Positions 44,102-53,613 of a DNA stretch of 64,000 nt are shown in pieces. The stretch is taken from positions 186,001-250,000 of the forward strand of contig NZ_BMHI01000006.1 of NCBI RefSeq assembly GCF_014640635.1. The letters run 5' to 3'. Under the pieces are notes generated by a model. The model did not search any database. It saw only the letters and a program-made list of their open reading frames with translations, and was not told the origin of the DNA. This DNA comes from Flexivirga endophytica (GTDB lineage Bacteria > Actinomycetota > Actinomycetes > Actinomycetales > Dermatophilaceae). The translations under genes were made by a program, and so were the position numbers. Each line of letters opens with the position of its first letter. Positions within the stretch are counted from its first letter, which is position 1.

Positions 44102-46117
44102 GTGGCATTCGACCGACTGCTCGCACCCATCGAGATCGACGGGGTCCCACTGGCCAATCGGGTGGTGATGGGTTCCATGCACACCGGGTTCGAGGACCGC
44201 AGCAAGGACTTCGGTCGCTGGGCGGCATACCTCGCGGAGCGGGCCAAGGGTGGCACCGGGCTGATCGTGACCGGCGGTTTTGCGCCCAACGTCGAGGGTT
44301 GGCTGTTGCCGGCCGGATCGTTGATGGCGACCAAGCGCGCAGCGGGCAAGCACCGTGCGGTCACCGACGAGGTCCACGACGCGGGTGGCCGAATCCTGTT
44401 GCAGATCCTGCATTCCGGGCGTTACGGCTATCACCCGTTGATCAGGTCGGCGAGCAACAAGAAATCCCCGATCACCCCCTTCAAACCGCGCGCGCTGTCG
44501 ACCAAGGGCGTGGAGCGCACGGTCGACTCCTTCGTGCGTGCTGCACGGCTGGCCAAGGTCGCCGGGTATGACGGCGTGGAGATCATGGGGTCCGAGGGCT
44601 ACCTCATCAACCAGTTCCTCGCGGCGCCCACCAACGACCGCACCGATGCCTGGGGCGGCAGTGCCGAGAAGCGGATGCGGTTCCCCGTCGAGATCGTGCG
44701 CCGGGTGCGCGAAGCGGTCGGCGCGAATTTCATTGTCAATTACCGGATCTCGCTGGTCGACCTGGTCAAGGACGGTCAGACGTGGGACGAGGTGGTGACG
44801 CTCGCGGGCAAGCTGCAGGATGCCGGCGCCTCGATGTTCGGCACCGGGATCGGCTGGCACGAGGCTCGGGTGCCGACCATTGTCACGTCCGTGCCGCGTG
44901 CGGCGTTCGTCGACTGGACGGCGCGGCTGAAGCAGGAGGTCGGCGTCCCGGTCGTCGCGTCCAACCGGATCAACACACCCGAGGTCGCCGAGGAGATCCT
45001 CGCCGGCGGTCAGGCGGACCTCGTGTCGATGGCGCGGCCGCTGCTGGCCGACCCGGACTTCGTGCGCAAAGCCCGTGAGGACCGCGCCGACGAGATCAAC
45101 ACCTGCATCGCCTGCAACCAGGCGTGCCTGGACCACACCTTTGCCAACAAGAAGGCCACGTGCCTGGTCAACCCGCGCGCCGGACGCGAGACGTCGCTGG
45201 TGCTGCTGCCGGTGCCGACCAAGAGGCAGCGTCGCGTCGCGGTGGTCGGGGCAGGCCCGGCAGGCTTGGCCGCAGCGGTCTCGAGCGCCGAACGCGGGCA
45301 CCACGTCACGCTTTTCGAGCGGGACCAGCAGTTGGGCGGGCAGTTCCGGCTGGCGATGCGGATCCCCGGCAAGGAGGAGTTCGCCGAGACGCTGCGCTAC
45401 TACCGGCGCCGCCTCGAGGTGCTCGGAGTCGAGGTGCGTCTCGGCGTTTCGGCGACGGAGGACGAGCTGAGCGGCTTCGACGACGTCGTGGTCGCGACCG
45501 GGGTGCGACCGCGGGTGCCGCAGATCGAGGGCATCGATCACCCCACCGTCGTCATGTATGACGCACTGCTGCGCGGCGAGGTCGAAGCCGGCCGTCGCGT
45601 CGCGGTGATCGGCGCCGGCGGGATCGGGTATGACGTCAGCGAGTTCCTCCTGGAGGACCAGCACAAGAAGTTGCCGGACTGGCAGGCCCAGTGGGGCGTG
45701 ACCGAGGACCCGAGCGCCCCGGGCGGACTCACCGAGAAGCGCCCCGCCGAGCCTCGCCGGGAGGTCTACCTGCTGCAGCGCAAGCCCGCGCCGCTCGGCA
45801 AGGGCCTGGGCAAGACCACCGGTTGGGTGCACCGCGCGGCCCTCAAGGACGCGCACGTGGAGTTGATCGGCGGTGCGACATACGACTGCATCGACGACGC
45901 CGGGCTGCACATCACCGTGCGGGGCAAGGATGACCAGCCGCGGCCCCGACTGCTCGAGGTCGACACGATCGTGATCTGTGCCGGTCAGGAGTCGGTGCGG
46001 GACCTGGTGCGTGACGGCGATGCTGCCCGACACGTCATCGGCGGCGCGGACGTGGCGGCCGAACTCGACGCCAAGCGTGCCATCGCGCAGGCGACGGAGC
46101 TCGCTGCGACGGTCTAG
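44102..46117 (+). CDS. NADH:flavin oxidoreductase/2,4-dienoyl-CoA reductase (FadH-like)
   Basis: 671 residues: N-terminal OYE TIM barrel with FMN (NRVVMGSMHTGFE, LLQILHSGRYGYHP, EIMGSEGYLINQFL), a 4Fe-4S cluster CIACNQACLD...ATCLVNP (four cysteines), and C-terminal FAD/NAD domains (VVGAGPAGLAAAVSSAERG, AVIGAGGIGYDVSEFL). This is the full FadH architecture, reducing 2,4-dienoyl-CoA in degradation of unsaturated fatty acids. GTG at 44102 follows GAAGGGCGG. Monocistronic, closed by a hairpin. Confidence 0.93.
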   Translation: MAFDRLLAPIEIDGVPLANRVVMGSMHTGFEDRSKDFGRWAAYLAERAKGGTGLIVTGGFAPNVEGWLLPAGSLMATKRAAGKHRAVTDEVHDAGGRILLQILHSGRYGYHPLIRSASNKKSPITPFKPRALSTKGVERTVDSFVRAARLAKVAGYDGVEIMGSEGYLINQFLAAPTNDRTDAWGGSAEKRMRFPVEIVRRVREAVGANFIVNYRISLVDLVKDGQTWDEVVTLAGKLQDAGASMFGTGIGWHEARVPTIVTSVPRAAFVDWTARLKQEVGVPVVASNRINTPEVAEEILAGGQADLVSMARPLLADPDFVRKAREDRADEINTCIACNQACLDHTFANKKATCLVNPRAGRETSLVLLPVPTKRQRRVAVVGAGPAGLAAAVSSAERGHHVTLFERDQQLGGQFRLAMRIPGKEEFAETLRYYRRRLEVLGVEVRLGVSATEDELSGFDDVVVATGVRPRVPQIEGIDHPTVVMYDALLRGEVEAGRRVAVIGAGGIGYDVSEFLLEDQHKKLPDWQAQWGVTEDPSAPGGLTEKRPAEPRREVYLLQRKPAPLGKGLGKTTGWVHRAALKDAHVELIGGATYDCIDDAGLHITVRGKDDQPRPRLLEVDTIVICAGQESVRDLVRDGDAARHVIGGADVAAELDAKRAIAQATELAATV

Positions 46118-46138
46118 TGCGGGGCGTTCAGTAGGTGA

Positions 46139-46184
46139 TCTTCCTCGGCCCCGCCCTCCGGGGTGGGACGAAGGCCGAGGAAGA
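46139..46184 (+). terminator. Terminator hairpin after the FadH-like gene
   Basis: TCTTCCTCGGCC pairs with GGCCGAGGAAGA perfectly (12 bp), with a second small GC stem in the loop, 21 bp past the stop. Confidence 0.65.
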
Positions 46185-46262
46185 AGCGTGCGCGGTCAGC
46201 AGGCCAGGGGAGCGTCAGGCGAACGCGTGGCCGGAGGCCGCGCAATTCAACACAGATCGCTC

Positions 46263-46291
46263 ACCTGAGGATGAGGAACGAATCCTCAGGT
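46263..46291 (-). terminator. Hairpin abutting the WXG100 stop codon
   Basis: ACCTGAGGA / TCCTCAGGT, 9-bp perfect stem directly following the leftward WXG100 gene. Confidence 0.6.
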
Positions 46292-46599
46292 CACGCATTG
46301 GTGCTGAACGCCTTGACGACGTCGGTCTCGACCTGGGCGTAGGCGGTGCCGGCGGTACCGACGGTGTTGCCGATGTCGGCGAGTGCGGTGCGGACCTTGC
46401 TCTGCGCCTTGGTCCACTCGTGGTGCAGGGCGGTGTATTGGTTGGCGCCCTGGCCCTTCCAGCTCGCCTGCAGGGCGCCGAGCTTGCCCTTCATCAGCTG
46501 CATCAGCGTGTCGATGTCCTGGCCGATCTGACCGATGTCCAGACTGTGCTGGTTGAGGTCGGCGGCGTTGACCGTGTAGCCGGCGTTCGGTGTGTGCAT
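46291..46599 (-). CDS. WXG100 (EsxA/EsxB-like) small secreted-effector protein
   Basis: 102 residues, two predicted helices around the turn SWKGQGANQY (WxG motif), typical size and helix-turn-helix form of type VII secretion substrates. No ESX/T7SS machinery gene or Esx partner is next to it, so it is an orphan; it could pair with itself. GGGAGG precedes the ATG at 46599. Export and role inferred from family. Confidence 0.87.
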   Translation of the reverse strand: MHTPNAGYTVNAADLNQHSLDIGQIGQDIDTLMQLMKGKLGALQASWKGQGANQYTALHHEWTKAQSKVRTALADIGNTVGTAGTAYAQVETDVVKAFSTNA

Positions 46600-46705
46600 G
46601 TCTGCCTCCCAAGAAGTCGTCCACTCGGTGCGGACGTGATGGGACGACGTTAGGCAACCCGCCGGTCGGCCCGCAGAAGTTATCCACAGGGGCGAGCTGG
46701 GCACC

Positions 46706-48739
46706 TCAGGCGTGTTCGGCCAGCTCCGCAGGCAGCGGCCGGGAGTGTATGACGCGCAGCGACGACACCGCACGCGTCAGCACCACGTAGAGCCGGCGCA
46801 GACCGGTCCGCGTGTCCGGCTCGGCGTCGGCGATGTCGCTGGGCTCGAGCACGACGACGTGGTCGAACTCCAGGCCCTTGGCGACCGTCGCGGGCACCAG
46901 CTGGACTCGGTGGTCCGCCTCGTCCACGGACTCGACTCCGAGTTGACCGTGCTCTATCCCGTTCTCCCGCAATGCTTTTGCCGTTGCGGTCACATCGGCG
47001 TCCGGAACGATCAGGCCGACCGATCCCGGATCGGCCAGCGCGGAACGCACAGCTTCGATCAGTGCGGCGGAGCGCTCGTCCTCACCGACGGTGACCAGCC
47101 GCAGCTCACCGGTGTTGTCTCGCACGCTCACCGGAGCTCCCAGCCCGGGCGCCATCGACGGCAGCAGTCGTGCCGCGAAGTCGATCACCGCCGCGGGCAC
47201 CCGAAAGCCGCGGTCGAGCACCTCCAGGTGATGCTCGGGCTTGCCGAGGTGCGTCATCGCGGTGCCCCAGCTGTCGGTCGCCCATGGAGTCGTGCCCTGT
47301 GCAATGTCCCCGAGCACCGTGATCGCCCCGGTCGAGCAACGCCGGCCGACCGCGCGCAGCTGCATGGGGGAGAGGTCCTGCGCTTCGTCCAGCACCACGT
47401 GTCCGAGGCTGGGCGTGCGGCTCAGCAAGTCGTGCAACTCGTCCAGCAGGGTGACGTCGGCGACCGACCACTTGGCGGTGCCCTTGCTGCGAGCCGGCTT
47501 GCCCCACAGCAGGATTCGCTGCTCGTCCGCGTCAAGGACCCCGTCGGCGGCCGCTGCGAGTCGCTCCGAGTCCGACCACAGGTCGAAGAGCACCTGTGCC
47601 GGATCGACCGCCGGCCAAACGGTCGCGGAGTACTTCTTCACCGGCCCGCTGCGAGCGACCGACTCCTGTACCCGATCGTCCGGTGAGTCGCCGGCGCGCT
47701 CCATCCGGAGCAGCACTGCGTGCGCGAGCCGGCGGGGGAGCATCTCGCGGGCGGCGTTGAAGCGGACCCCGCGCGTCATCAGTTCGTCGACGATCTCCTG
47801 CACCTCGTATGCCGGGATCCGCCACTTCCGCGCGCCGCGCGGTAGAACCAGGGGCTCGGTCGGCCTCCCGACCCGCGACCACAACGCTCGGCGGAGGACC
47901 TCCGCCATACGCGAATCGCCTTTCAGCACAGCTGCTTCCGTGCTGTCTACCGAGCGCACGCGCGCGTGCGCGACCAGGTCGGCAGCGGTCGAGTGCCCGA
48001 CCCGGACCTCGCCGAGAGCCGGCAGCACCGCGCTGATGTGGTCGAGGAAGGCGCGGTTGGGGCCGACCACCAGCACGCCGGACCGGTCCAGCCGGTCGCG
48101 GTGGGTGTAGAGCAGCCAGGCGGCACGGTGCAGCCCGACGGCGGTCTTGCCGGTGCCTGGTGCGCCCTGCACGCAGACGGACACGTCCACATCGGATCGG
48201 ACGATCAGGTCCTGCTCCGGCTGGATGGTGGCCACGATGTCGCGCATCGGTCCGGTGCGTGGCCGCTCGATCTCCTGTGCCAGGATGGCGCTGCTGGAAT
48301 CGGATTCGTCTGCGGCGAGCAGGTTTTCGTCCTCGATCGCCGAAATCTGACCCTTGTCGATCCCGAACCGGCGACGGCGCACGACGCCCATCGGCTCGGT
48401 CCGCGACGCCCGGTAGAACGCCGTCGACACCGGCGCACGCCAGTCGAGCACGACCGGGTCGCCGGCGTCATTGCTCACATGCCGCCGACCGATATAGCGC
48501 GGCGGCGGATCGGCATGATCGATGCGCCCGAAGAAGAGCGTCGTGTGCGGGTTGTCCTGCAAGGACGCGACACGTCGCGCGAGGGTCACTGCGAGTTCGT
48601 ATGCCGAGTCGCCGTCGCTGGCACGGTTCGGGTCGAGCGATTCGGCGCGTTCGCGCATCCGGGTCAGGTCGGCACGGGCAGCGGCGAGGTAAGCGCGTTC
48701 GGGTTCGAGGTCGGTGGTCACCGGACTGTGGTCGGGCAT
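46706..48739 (-). CDS. HelD-type superfamily 1 helicase (RNA polymerase recycling factor)
   Basis: 677 residues. Walker A VCVQGAPGTGKTAVGLHRAAWLL near residue 190, DEAQDLSPMQLRAVGRR (motif II/III), VLGDIAQGT, and C-terminal VLTRAVSSL (motif VI). The N-terminal part with its coiled coil (about 20-60) and HTTLFFGRID matches actinobacterial HelD, which releases stalled or rifampicin-bound RNA polymerase and can give rifampicin tolerance in Streptomyces and Mycobacterium (HelR). I did not find a rifamycin-associated element upstream. ATG at 48739 overlaps the start of repeat family 4. Confidence 0.85.
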   Translation of the reverse strand: MPDHSPVTTDLEPERAYLAAARADLTRMRERAESLDPNRASDGDSAYELAVTLARRVASLQDNPHTTLFFGRIDHADPPPRYIGRRHVSNDAGDPVVLDWRAPVSTAFYRASRTEPMGVVRRRRFGIDKGQISAIEDENLLAADESDSSSAILAQEIERPRTGPMRDIVATIQPEQDLIVRSDVDVSVCVQGAPGTGKTAVGLHRAAWLLYTHRDRLDRSGVLVVGPNRAFLDHISAVLPALGEVRVGHSTAADLVAHARVRSVDSTEAAVLKGDSRMAEVLRRALWSRVGRPTEPLVLPRGARKWRIPAYEVQEIVDELMTRGVRFNAAREMLPRRLAHAVLLRMERAGDSPDDRVQESVARSGPVKKYSATVWPAVDPAQVLFDLWSDSERLAAAADGVLDADEQRILLWGKPARSKGTAKWSVADVTLLDELHDLLSRTPSLGHVVLDEAQDLSPMQLRAVGRRCSTGAITVLGDIAQGTTPWATDSWGTAMTHLGKPEHHLEVLDRGFRVPAAVIDFAARLLPSMAPGLGAPVSVRDNTGELRLVTVGEDERSAALIEAVRSALADPGSVGLIVPDADVTATAKALRENGIEHGQLGVESVDEADHRVQLVPATVAKGLEFDHVVVLEPSDIADAEPDTRTGLRRLYVVLTRAVSSLRVIHSRPLPAELAEHA

Positions 48740-48797
48740 GACAAAGGGGGCGCCTCTTCCGGCGGGTCGATGGTGGGGGAAGAGCGAGTATATCCGC
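48735..48797. repeat. Family 4 intergenic repeat at the helD start
   Basis: GGCATGACAAAGGGGGCGCC then TCTTCCGGCGGGTCGATGG and AGAGCGAGTATATCCGC. About three quarters of its bases match 53607-53665, the copy after the FAD-oxidase gene. In this copy the ATG is the helD start codon and the rest is upstream of it. Confidence 0.7.
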
Positions 48798-48866
48798 GGA
48801 AACTGCCGTGGTCACGGGGATTACGGGGGGTACTCTGGGAGGTCTCTTCGAGAGTGGTGGTCAACC

Positions 48867-49148
48867 ATGCCGATCTTCATGGTGGAGCGACAGTTCGCCG
48901 AGGCGCTCGAGCTGGATCCCGATGGTGCGGAAGGGGTCAACCGAATCAACCTGGACGAAGACGTGCGCTGGTTGTATTCGTTCCTGTCCGCCGACAAGCG
49001 CAAGACGTATTGCCTCTACGAGGCCCCGTCACCCGACGCGATCCGGCGCGCGGCCACCCGTGCAGGGATCCCGGCGGACGTGATCGTCGAGATGGGACAT
49101 CGACTCCTCCCGGACGCCAGTCTGGAGCCGGTCGGTCAGACGATGTGA
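48867..49148 (+). CDS. DUF4242 small protein (SCO4226-like)
   Basis: 93-residue ferredoxin-like protein: MPIFMVERQFAEALEL, VRWLYSFLSADKRKTYCLYEAPSPDAIRRAATRAGIPADVIVEM. DUF4242 includes the nickel-binding SCO4226 of Streptomyces; metal ligands here are not certain. ATG at 48867 removes 51 unlikely residues of the longest frame. The 3' end overlaps that of the convergent LuxR gene by 13 bp, tying the two transcripts. Confidence 0.82.
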   Translation: MPIFMVERQFAEALELDPDGAEGVNRINLDEDVRWLYSFLSADKRKTYCLYEAPSPDAIRRAATRAGIPADVIVEMGHRLLPDASLEPVGQTM

Positions 49149-52066
49149 TGATCGGTGGCGTAGCGCGCTGCCTGGGTGCGGTTCGTGGTGCCCGTCTTCG
49201 TCAAGATGCTGCGCACGTGGTTCGCCGCCGTGTTGGCGCTGATGAACAGTTGTGAGCCGATCTCGCGGTTGCTGAGTCCCGCGGCCAGGAGACGGACCAC
49301 GTCTAGCTCCCGCCGGGTCAGCCCGTCGTGGGTCACACGGGCCGGCATCGCTTCCAACCGGTGCAGCACCCGGAGCTGCTTGATCGGTCCGGCGAGAGTG
49401 CGGGCCTCCTCGGCCAGTTGCGCTGCCCCCGTCTGGTCGCCTCGGCGCTGGAGTGCCACGGCGTGCCGGGCGAGGGTCTCTGCGATGTGCACGTCCGATC
49501 CCATCCGCCGATCCATGCTCAGCGCCGAGGCGAACAGTCCGTCCGCGGCCACCTGATCCCCAGTGGCCTCGGCAATGCGTGCCAGATACCGGTCGGCGCT
49601 GCCGAAGGCTGCCACGAATTGACCGGCGACGATGTTCGACCCCGAGTACCGGGCCAGCAGGAGGCGCACGGTGTTCATGGCCTCGAAGTCGACGAGGTCG
49701 GCAGCGGCGTCGGCCATGAACGCCAGCTCGATCGGAAACCGTGCGTCGGCAACGGATGACTCGACATCGCGCTCGAGCAGGGTGTGCAGTGTGCGCCGCA
49801 TGCCATCGGTCAGGTTGAACTCGGTGTAGAGAGCCAGCAGTCCTGGCAACCAACGCCCGGTGTGCGACTCGGAGCCGGTGACGAGGTGTCGCACCGCTTC
49901 CAGCCGGCCGGTCTCGCGGCGGATCATGAAGAGCTGGACACTGTGGGGCCCGTCCATGGCGTCGCTGTCGAATTCACCGATCCGCAGCGCGGTGTCGGCC
50001 AGACGCTGGGCTTCCTCGAAGTCTCCGCGTCGATAGGCGCGGTTCTGCAGCATGCAGGTTGCCGTGTAGTCCATGAACGGCTGTCGTCCCGATGCGGCGG
50101 CGGCCTGCGCCTGACGGGTGTATTTCTCCAGGTCTGCGGGACGGCCGGCAAGATAGCTGGCCAGCGCTCCGAAGTGAGCGGCTTCGCAGAGGGACTCCTG
50201 ATCGCCCGCTTCTCTGCCGAGCGCGGACAACTCCTCGGCACGTTCCATCTGCCGTCCGGCGGCGTCGGGTCGCAGACCGTGCCAGAGCCCGGTTCGAAGG
50301 GTGTGCATGATCGTCGTCCGGTCGCCGGTGCGCCGTGCCAGACTCACGGCATGCTCACCGAGCGGCTCCGCCCGGTCGTGTTGCCCGGCGAAGGCCAGTG
50401 CGCGTGCCAGTGATCCGGTCGCCCGGACGAGACGGACATCGTCCTCGGGCAGGTCGCAGTCGGCGATTGCAGCGGACAGCAGCTCCGCGGCGCGGAAGTC
50501 GATGGACCCCGGTCGCCAGTTGGTCTCTTCGAATCCCATCGCGGCCTGCAGCCGAGTCAGCGGGTCGGGCATCCCGGTGAGCCGGTCGTAGATGTCCCTG
50601 GCGCGCGCGAATTCGCTTGCCCGCACATAGTTTTGCGCCGCGCCGAAGAGGGACTGCGCCACCTCGTCAGCACCGGTGGCAGGCAGTCCGGCGGCACGTT
50701 CGAACCAGCCGGCAGCGTCCTCGTAGGCCAGGCTGTGTGCGGCCTGGCGTGCCGCGAGACATGCATAGCGGTAGGCCTGTTCGCGGTAACCGAGCGGTTG
50801 CGCGCAGAGGTAGTGGTGGGCCAGCCTGGGGTAGAGATCCGGCGCAGTCGCGGGGCCCCGGTCGAAGGCCTGAGCGGCGTGCGCGTGCAGCACCTGCAGT
50901 TGCGCGGCGGGGAGTCGGTCGAGCATCACCTGGCGGGTCAGCGAGTGCACGAATCCGTAGCACGACGGTGGTTCGTCGCGGGCCTCGAGCAGGCCCGCCG
51001 AGACTGCGGAGTCAACAGCCTCCACACTGCGCACGTGGCCGATGACACCGGCACGAACGAGGGCTGTGACATCGAAAGATTCGCCGAGAACTGCTGCGAG
51101 CTGGACGGTTTCGAGCACTTCTGGTTGCAGGCCGGCCAACCGCACGGCGATGCTTTCGGAGATCGAGACCGGAACGCTCCGACTGTCACGCAATGCTGCG
51201 ACCCCACCGCGGCGTTGCACGTCGGTCCACATCTCGCGGAGGAAGAACGGATTGCCGGCGGTACGGTCCCGCAGGATCGATGCCGGCAACCGCGCTGCCG
51301 CGGTGGAGATCCCGGCATGTTCGCTGACGAACTCGGCGATGGCCGTCGTGTCGAGGCCCTCGAGGTCGAGACGGTGCACCCCGTCGAGCCGGTGCAGGTC
51401 CGCGAGCTGCTCGCTGAGCGCAGCCGAGTGATCAGGAGCAGTGGTTCGGAAGGTGGCCACCAGCAGCAGCCGGGAATCCACGGACGCACCCGCCACATGT
51501 TTCAGCAGCGCGATCGTGGGCAAGGTGGCCCACTGCAGGTCATCGAGAACAACGGCCAAGGGTCGTTCTTCGGCAAGGCGGCGGAGCAGCATCGCCACCG
51601 CGTCGAACAGGTCTCGCCGAATGTCGCCGGACGTGTCTGTCACCGCTAGGGACCGGTGCCGGGCTGCCTGCCCGGAGATCTGACCGATGTCGTACGGCAT
51701 CCCAGCGAGCAGCGGGCAGTCCTTCGTGTCGCGCTCGGGAGAGTGTTCGTCGCGGCAACACGGCGAGTGCTCGAAGAGATGGTCCAGAATCTCCACGACC
51801 GGCTGGTATGGCACGCCGGCGTCCTTGCCCGCGGCCGCGATCAGAACGGGGACGCCGTGGTCGTGCAAGGCGCCGGCGACCTCGACGGCGAGGCGGGTCT
51901 TGCCGGCTCCGGGTTCCCCGCCGACGAGCACGACCTGACCGTCGCCCTCCTCGACTCGGGACCAGATGTGTTCGAACTCCGTCAGCTCGTGACGCCGGCC
52001 GACCAGCCTGGAACGGCGCGCCACCTGGAAGCGGCGTGGTAGCGGAATCGAGGGCCACCACTCCAT
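49136..52066 (-). CDS. Large ATP-binding LuxR-family regulator (LAL/MalT-like)
   Basis: 976 residues: an N-terminal AAA/NB-ARC-type ATPase (Walker A VGGEPGAGKTR near 50, Walker B LAVVLDDLQWA near 180), a long middle of TPR-like helices (about 400-880) rich in Ala/Arg repeats, and a C-terminal LuxR helix-turn-helix LTRRELDVVRLLAAGLSNREIGSQLF. Such LAL proteins activate specialised metabolism or transport after binding a small ligand. The divergent FAD-linked oxidase is a good target candidate. ATG at 52066. Confidence 0.9.
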   Translation of the reverse strand: MEWWPSIPLPRRFQVARRSRLVGRRHELTEFEHIWSRVEEGDGQVVLVGGEPGAGKTRLAVEVAGALHDHGVPVLIAAAGKDAGVPYQPVVEILDHLFEHSPCCRDEHSPERDTKDCPLLAGMPYDIGQISGQAARHRSLAVTDTSGDIRRDLFDAVAMLLRRLAEERPLAVVLDDLQWATLPTIALLKHVAGASVDSRLLLVATFRTTAPDHSAALSEQLADLHRLDGVHRLDLEGLDTTAIAEFVSEHAGISTAAARLPASILRDRTAGNPFFLREMWTDVQRRGGVAALRDSRSVPVSISESIAVRLAGLQPEVLETVQLAAVLGESFDVTALVRAGVIGHVRSVEAVDSAVSAGLLEARDEPPSCYGFVHSLTRQVMLDRLPAAQLQVLHAHAAQAFDRGPATAPDLYPRLAHHYLCAQPLGYREQAYRYACLAARQAAHSLAYEDAAGWFERAAGLPATGADEVAQSLFGAAQNYVRASEFARARDIYDRLTGMPDPLTRLQAAMGFEETNWRPGSIDFRAAELLSAAIADCDLPEDDVRLVRATGSLARALAFAGQHDRAEPLGEHAVSLARRTGDRTTIMHTLRTGLWHGLRPDAAGRQMERAEELSALGREAGDQESLCEAAHFGALASYLAGRPADLEKYTRQAQAAAASGRQPFMDYTATCMLQNRAYRRGDFEEAQRLADTALRIGEFDSDAMDGPHSVQLFMIRRETGRLEAVRHLVTGSESHTGRWLPGLLALYTEFNLTDGMRRTLHTLLERDVESSVADARFPIELAFMADAAADLVDFEAMNTVRLLLARYSGSNIVAGQFVAAFGSADRYLARIAEATGDQVAADGLFASALSMDRRMGSDVHIAETLARHAVALQRRGDQTGAAQLAEEARTLAGPIKQLRVLHRLEAMPARVTHDGLTRRELDVVRLLAAGLSNREIGSQLFISANTAANHVRSILTKTGTTNRTQAARYATDHHIV

Positions 52067-52099
52067 CCCTCATGGTATCGCCGCGGTCGCTCGGGGATG

Positions 52100-52111
52100 G
52101 TCAGATCTGAC
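52100..52111. promoter_or_regulatory. 12-bp palindrome upstream of the LuxR gene
   Basis: GTCAGATCTGAC, perfect, 34 bp before the LuxR start in the divergent region; possible operator. Confidence 0.4.
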
Positions 52112-52183
52112 TATGCGCGGATCGACAGGGAGGGGCCAATTCAGGTCATGACGGCGGGTGTGCCGCAGCGCAAGGCTGGACAT

Positions 52184-52227
52184 CGACACAGTGACACCCA
52201 CGACACAGTGAAACCCACGACACAAGG
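52184..52227 (+). repeat. 17-bp direct repeats upstream of the FAD-linked oxidase
   Basis: CGACACAGTGACACCCA (52184-52200), CGACACAGTGAAACCCA (52201-52217) and a third start CGACACAAGG (52218-52227) that runs into the ribosome site. One base differs between the two full units. Suggests an array of identical half-sites for one regulator, possibly the divergent LuxR protein. Confidence 0.72.
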
Positions 52228-52236
52228 AGCGCGCTC

Positions 52237-53613
52237 ATGACCACGATCTCGGACCTCGCCACCGCCGGAGGAGTCGTGCGACGCGAAGACGTCGGCTATG
52301 ACGAGGCACGACGCGTCTACAACGCCATGATTGACCGTCACCCCATGGCGATCGCCTCCTGCCGCACTGTCGGCGATGTGCGGGCGGTGCTGGCCGAGGC
52401 CCGACGGAGCGGACTGCCGGTCGCAGTGCGCGGTGGCGGCCACTCCGGACCTGGGTTCGGCGTCGTCGACGACGGGCTGGTGATCGACCTGTCGCCGATG
52501 GCGGCGGTCGAGGTCGACGCGGCCGGTCGCACCGCCCGGGTGCAGGGCGGTGCCACTGTTCGCGAGCTCGACGCGGCGACCGGTGCGCACGGGCTGGCGA
52601 CACCCGCCGGCGTCGTCGGCTCAACCGGCATCGGCGGTCTGACGCTGGGCGGCGGCCACGGCTACCTCTCCCGCAAGTACGGGCTGACCATCGACAACCT
52701 GTTGTCCGCCGAGGTGGTGCTGGCCGACGGCCGGGTCGTCACGGCATCCGAGGACGAGCACCCCGACCTGTTCTGGGCGATCCGCGGTGGCGGCGGAAAC
52801 TTCGGCATCGTCACGTCATTCACCTTGCGCTTGCACCCGGTCTCCGACGTCTTCTGCGGGCCGACCGCCTGGCCTGCTGCGGCCACCGCCGACGTGCTGC
52901 AGTGGTACCGGGACTTCCTGCCCGCACAGCATGAGGACCTCTACGGCTTCTTCGTGACCATGACGGTGCCGCCGGTGGCGCCGTTCCCCGAGCCGTTCCA
53001 CCTGCACAAGGCGTGCGCGATCGTCTGGTGCTACACCGGCGACCCGGACGATGCCGCCGATGCGGTGGCACCGGTCCGCGAGCTGCAACCGGCCTGGGAC
53101 GGGACCGGCGTCGCGCCATACCCCGCCTTGCAGGGGATGTTCGACGCACTTCTGCCCAGTGGGTTGCAGTGGTACTGGCGCGGCGACCTGTTCCGGGAGA
53201 TCCCGGATGCGGCTGTCGAGGCGCACAGCCGGTTCGGCGACGAGGCGCCGACGCCGTTGTCGCAGATGCACATCTACCCGGTGGACGGGGCTGTGCATCG
53301 GGTGGGTTCGGACGAGACCGCGTGGGGGCACCGTGATGTGAACTTCTCGCAGGTGATCGTCGGGGTCGATCCCGACCCCTCCAACGCGCCCGTCATCACC
53401 AAGTGGGCCAAGGACTACCACGACGCCGTGCATCTCTACTCGGTCGGCGGCGCCTACGTGAACTTCATGATGGACGAGGGCCGGGACCGGGTCCAGGCGA
53501 GCTACGGCGCGAACTACGACCGGCTCGTCGAGATCAAGAACACCTACGACCCGGACAACACGTTCAGGATCAACCAGAACATCCGACCCACAGCCGCGAG
53601 TGGCCAGGTATGA
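52237..53613 (+). CDS. FAD-linked oxidase (berberine-bridge-enzyme type)
   Basis: 458 residues: PCMH-type FAD domain VAVRGGGHSGPGFGVVDDGL (His may be a covalent FAD ligand), GSTGIGGLTLGGGHGYLSRKYGLT, RGGGGNFGIVTSF, and a C-terminal BBE segment YGANYDRLVEIKNTYDPDN. Related proteins oxidise alkaloids, sugars or nicotine derivatives; substrate not predictable. ATG 52237 with AAGGAG at 6 nt. Its stop is given by repeat family 4 (TATGA). Likely regulated through the 17-bp direct repeats. Confidence 0.88.
   Translation: MTTISDLATAGGVVRREDVGYDEARRVYNAMIDRHPMAIASCRTVGDVRAVLAEARRSGLPVAVRGGGHSGPGFGVVDDGLVIDLSPMAAVEVDAAGRTARVQGGATVRELDAATGAHGLATPAGVVGSTGIGGLTLGGGHGYLSRKYGLTIDNLLSAEVVLADGRVVTASEDEHPDLFWAIRGGGGNFGIVTSFTLRLHPVSDVFCGPTAWPAAATADVLQWYRDFLPAQHEDLYGFFVTMTVPPVAPFPEPFHLHKACAIVWCYTGDPDDAADAVAPVRELQPAWDGTGVAPYPALQGMFDALLPSGLQWYWRGDLFREIPDAAVEAHSRFGDEAPTPLSQMHIYPVDGAVHRVGSDETAWGHRDVNFSQVIVGVDPDPSNAPVITKWAKDYHDAVHLYSVGGAYVNFMMDEGRDRVQASYGANYDRLVEIKNTYDPDNTFRINQNIRPTAASGQV

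Noticed and set aside
46291..46599. ESX/type VII secretion locus
   Set aside because: Only one WXG100 gene; no EccC, EccD or partner gene in the window.
48740..48866. Rifamycin-associated element upstream of the HelD-type gene
   Set aside because: No sequence like the inverted GGGGCTTGC repeat was found; the region is taken by the family 4 repeat.
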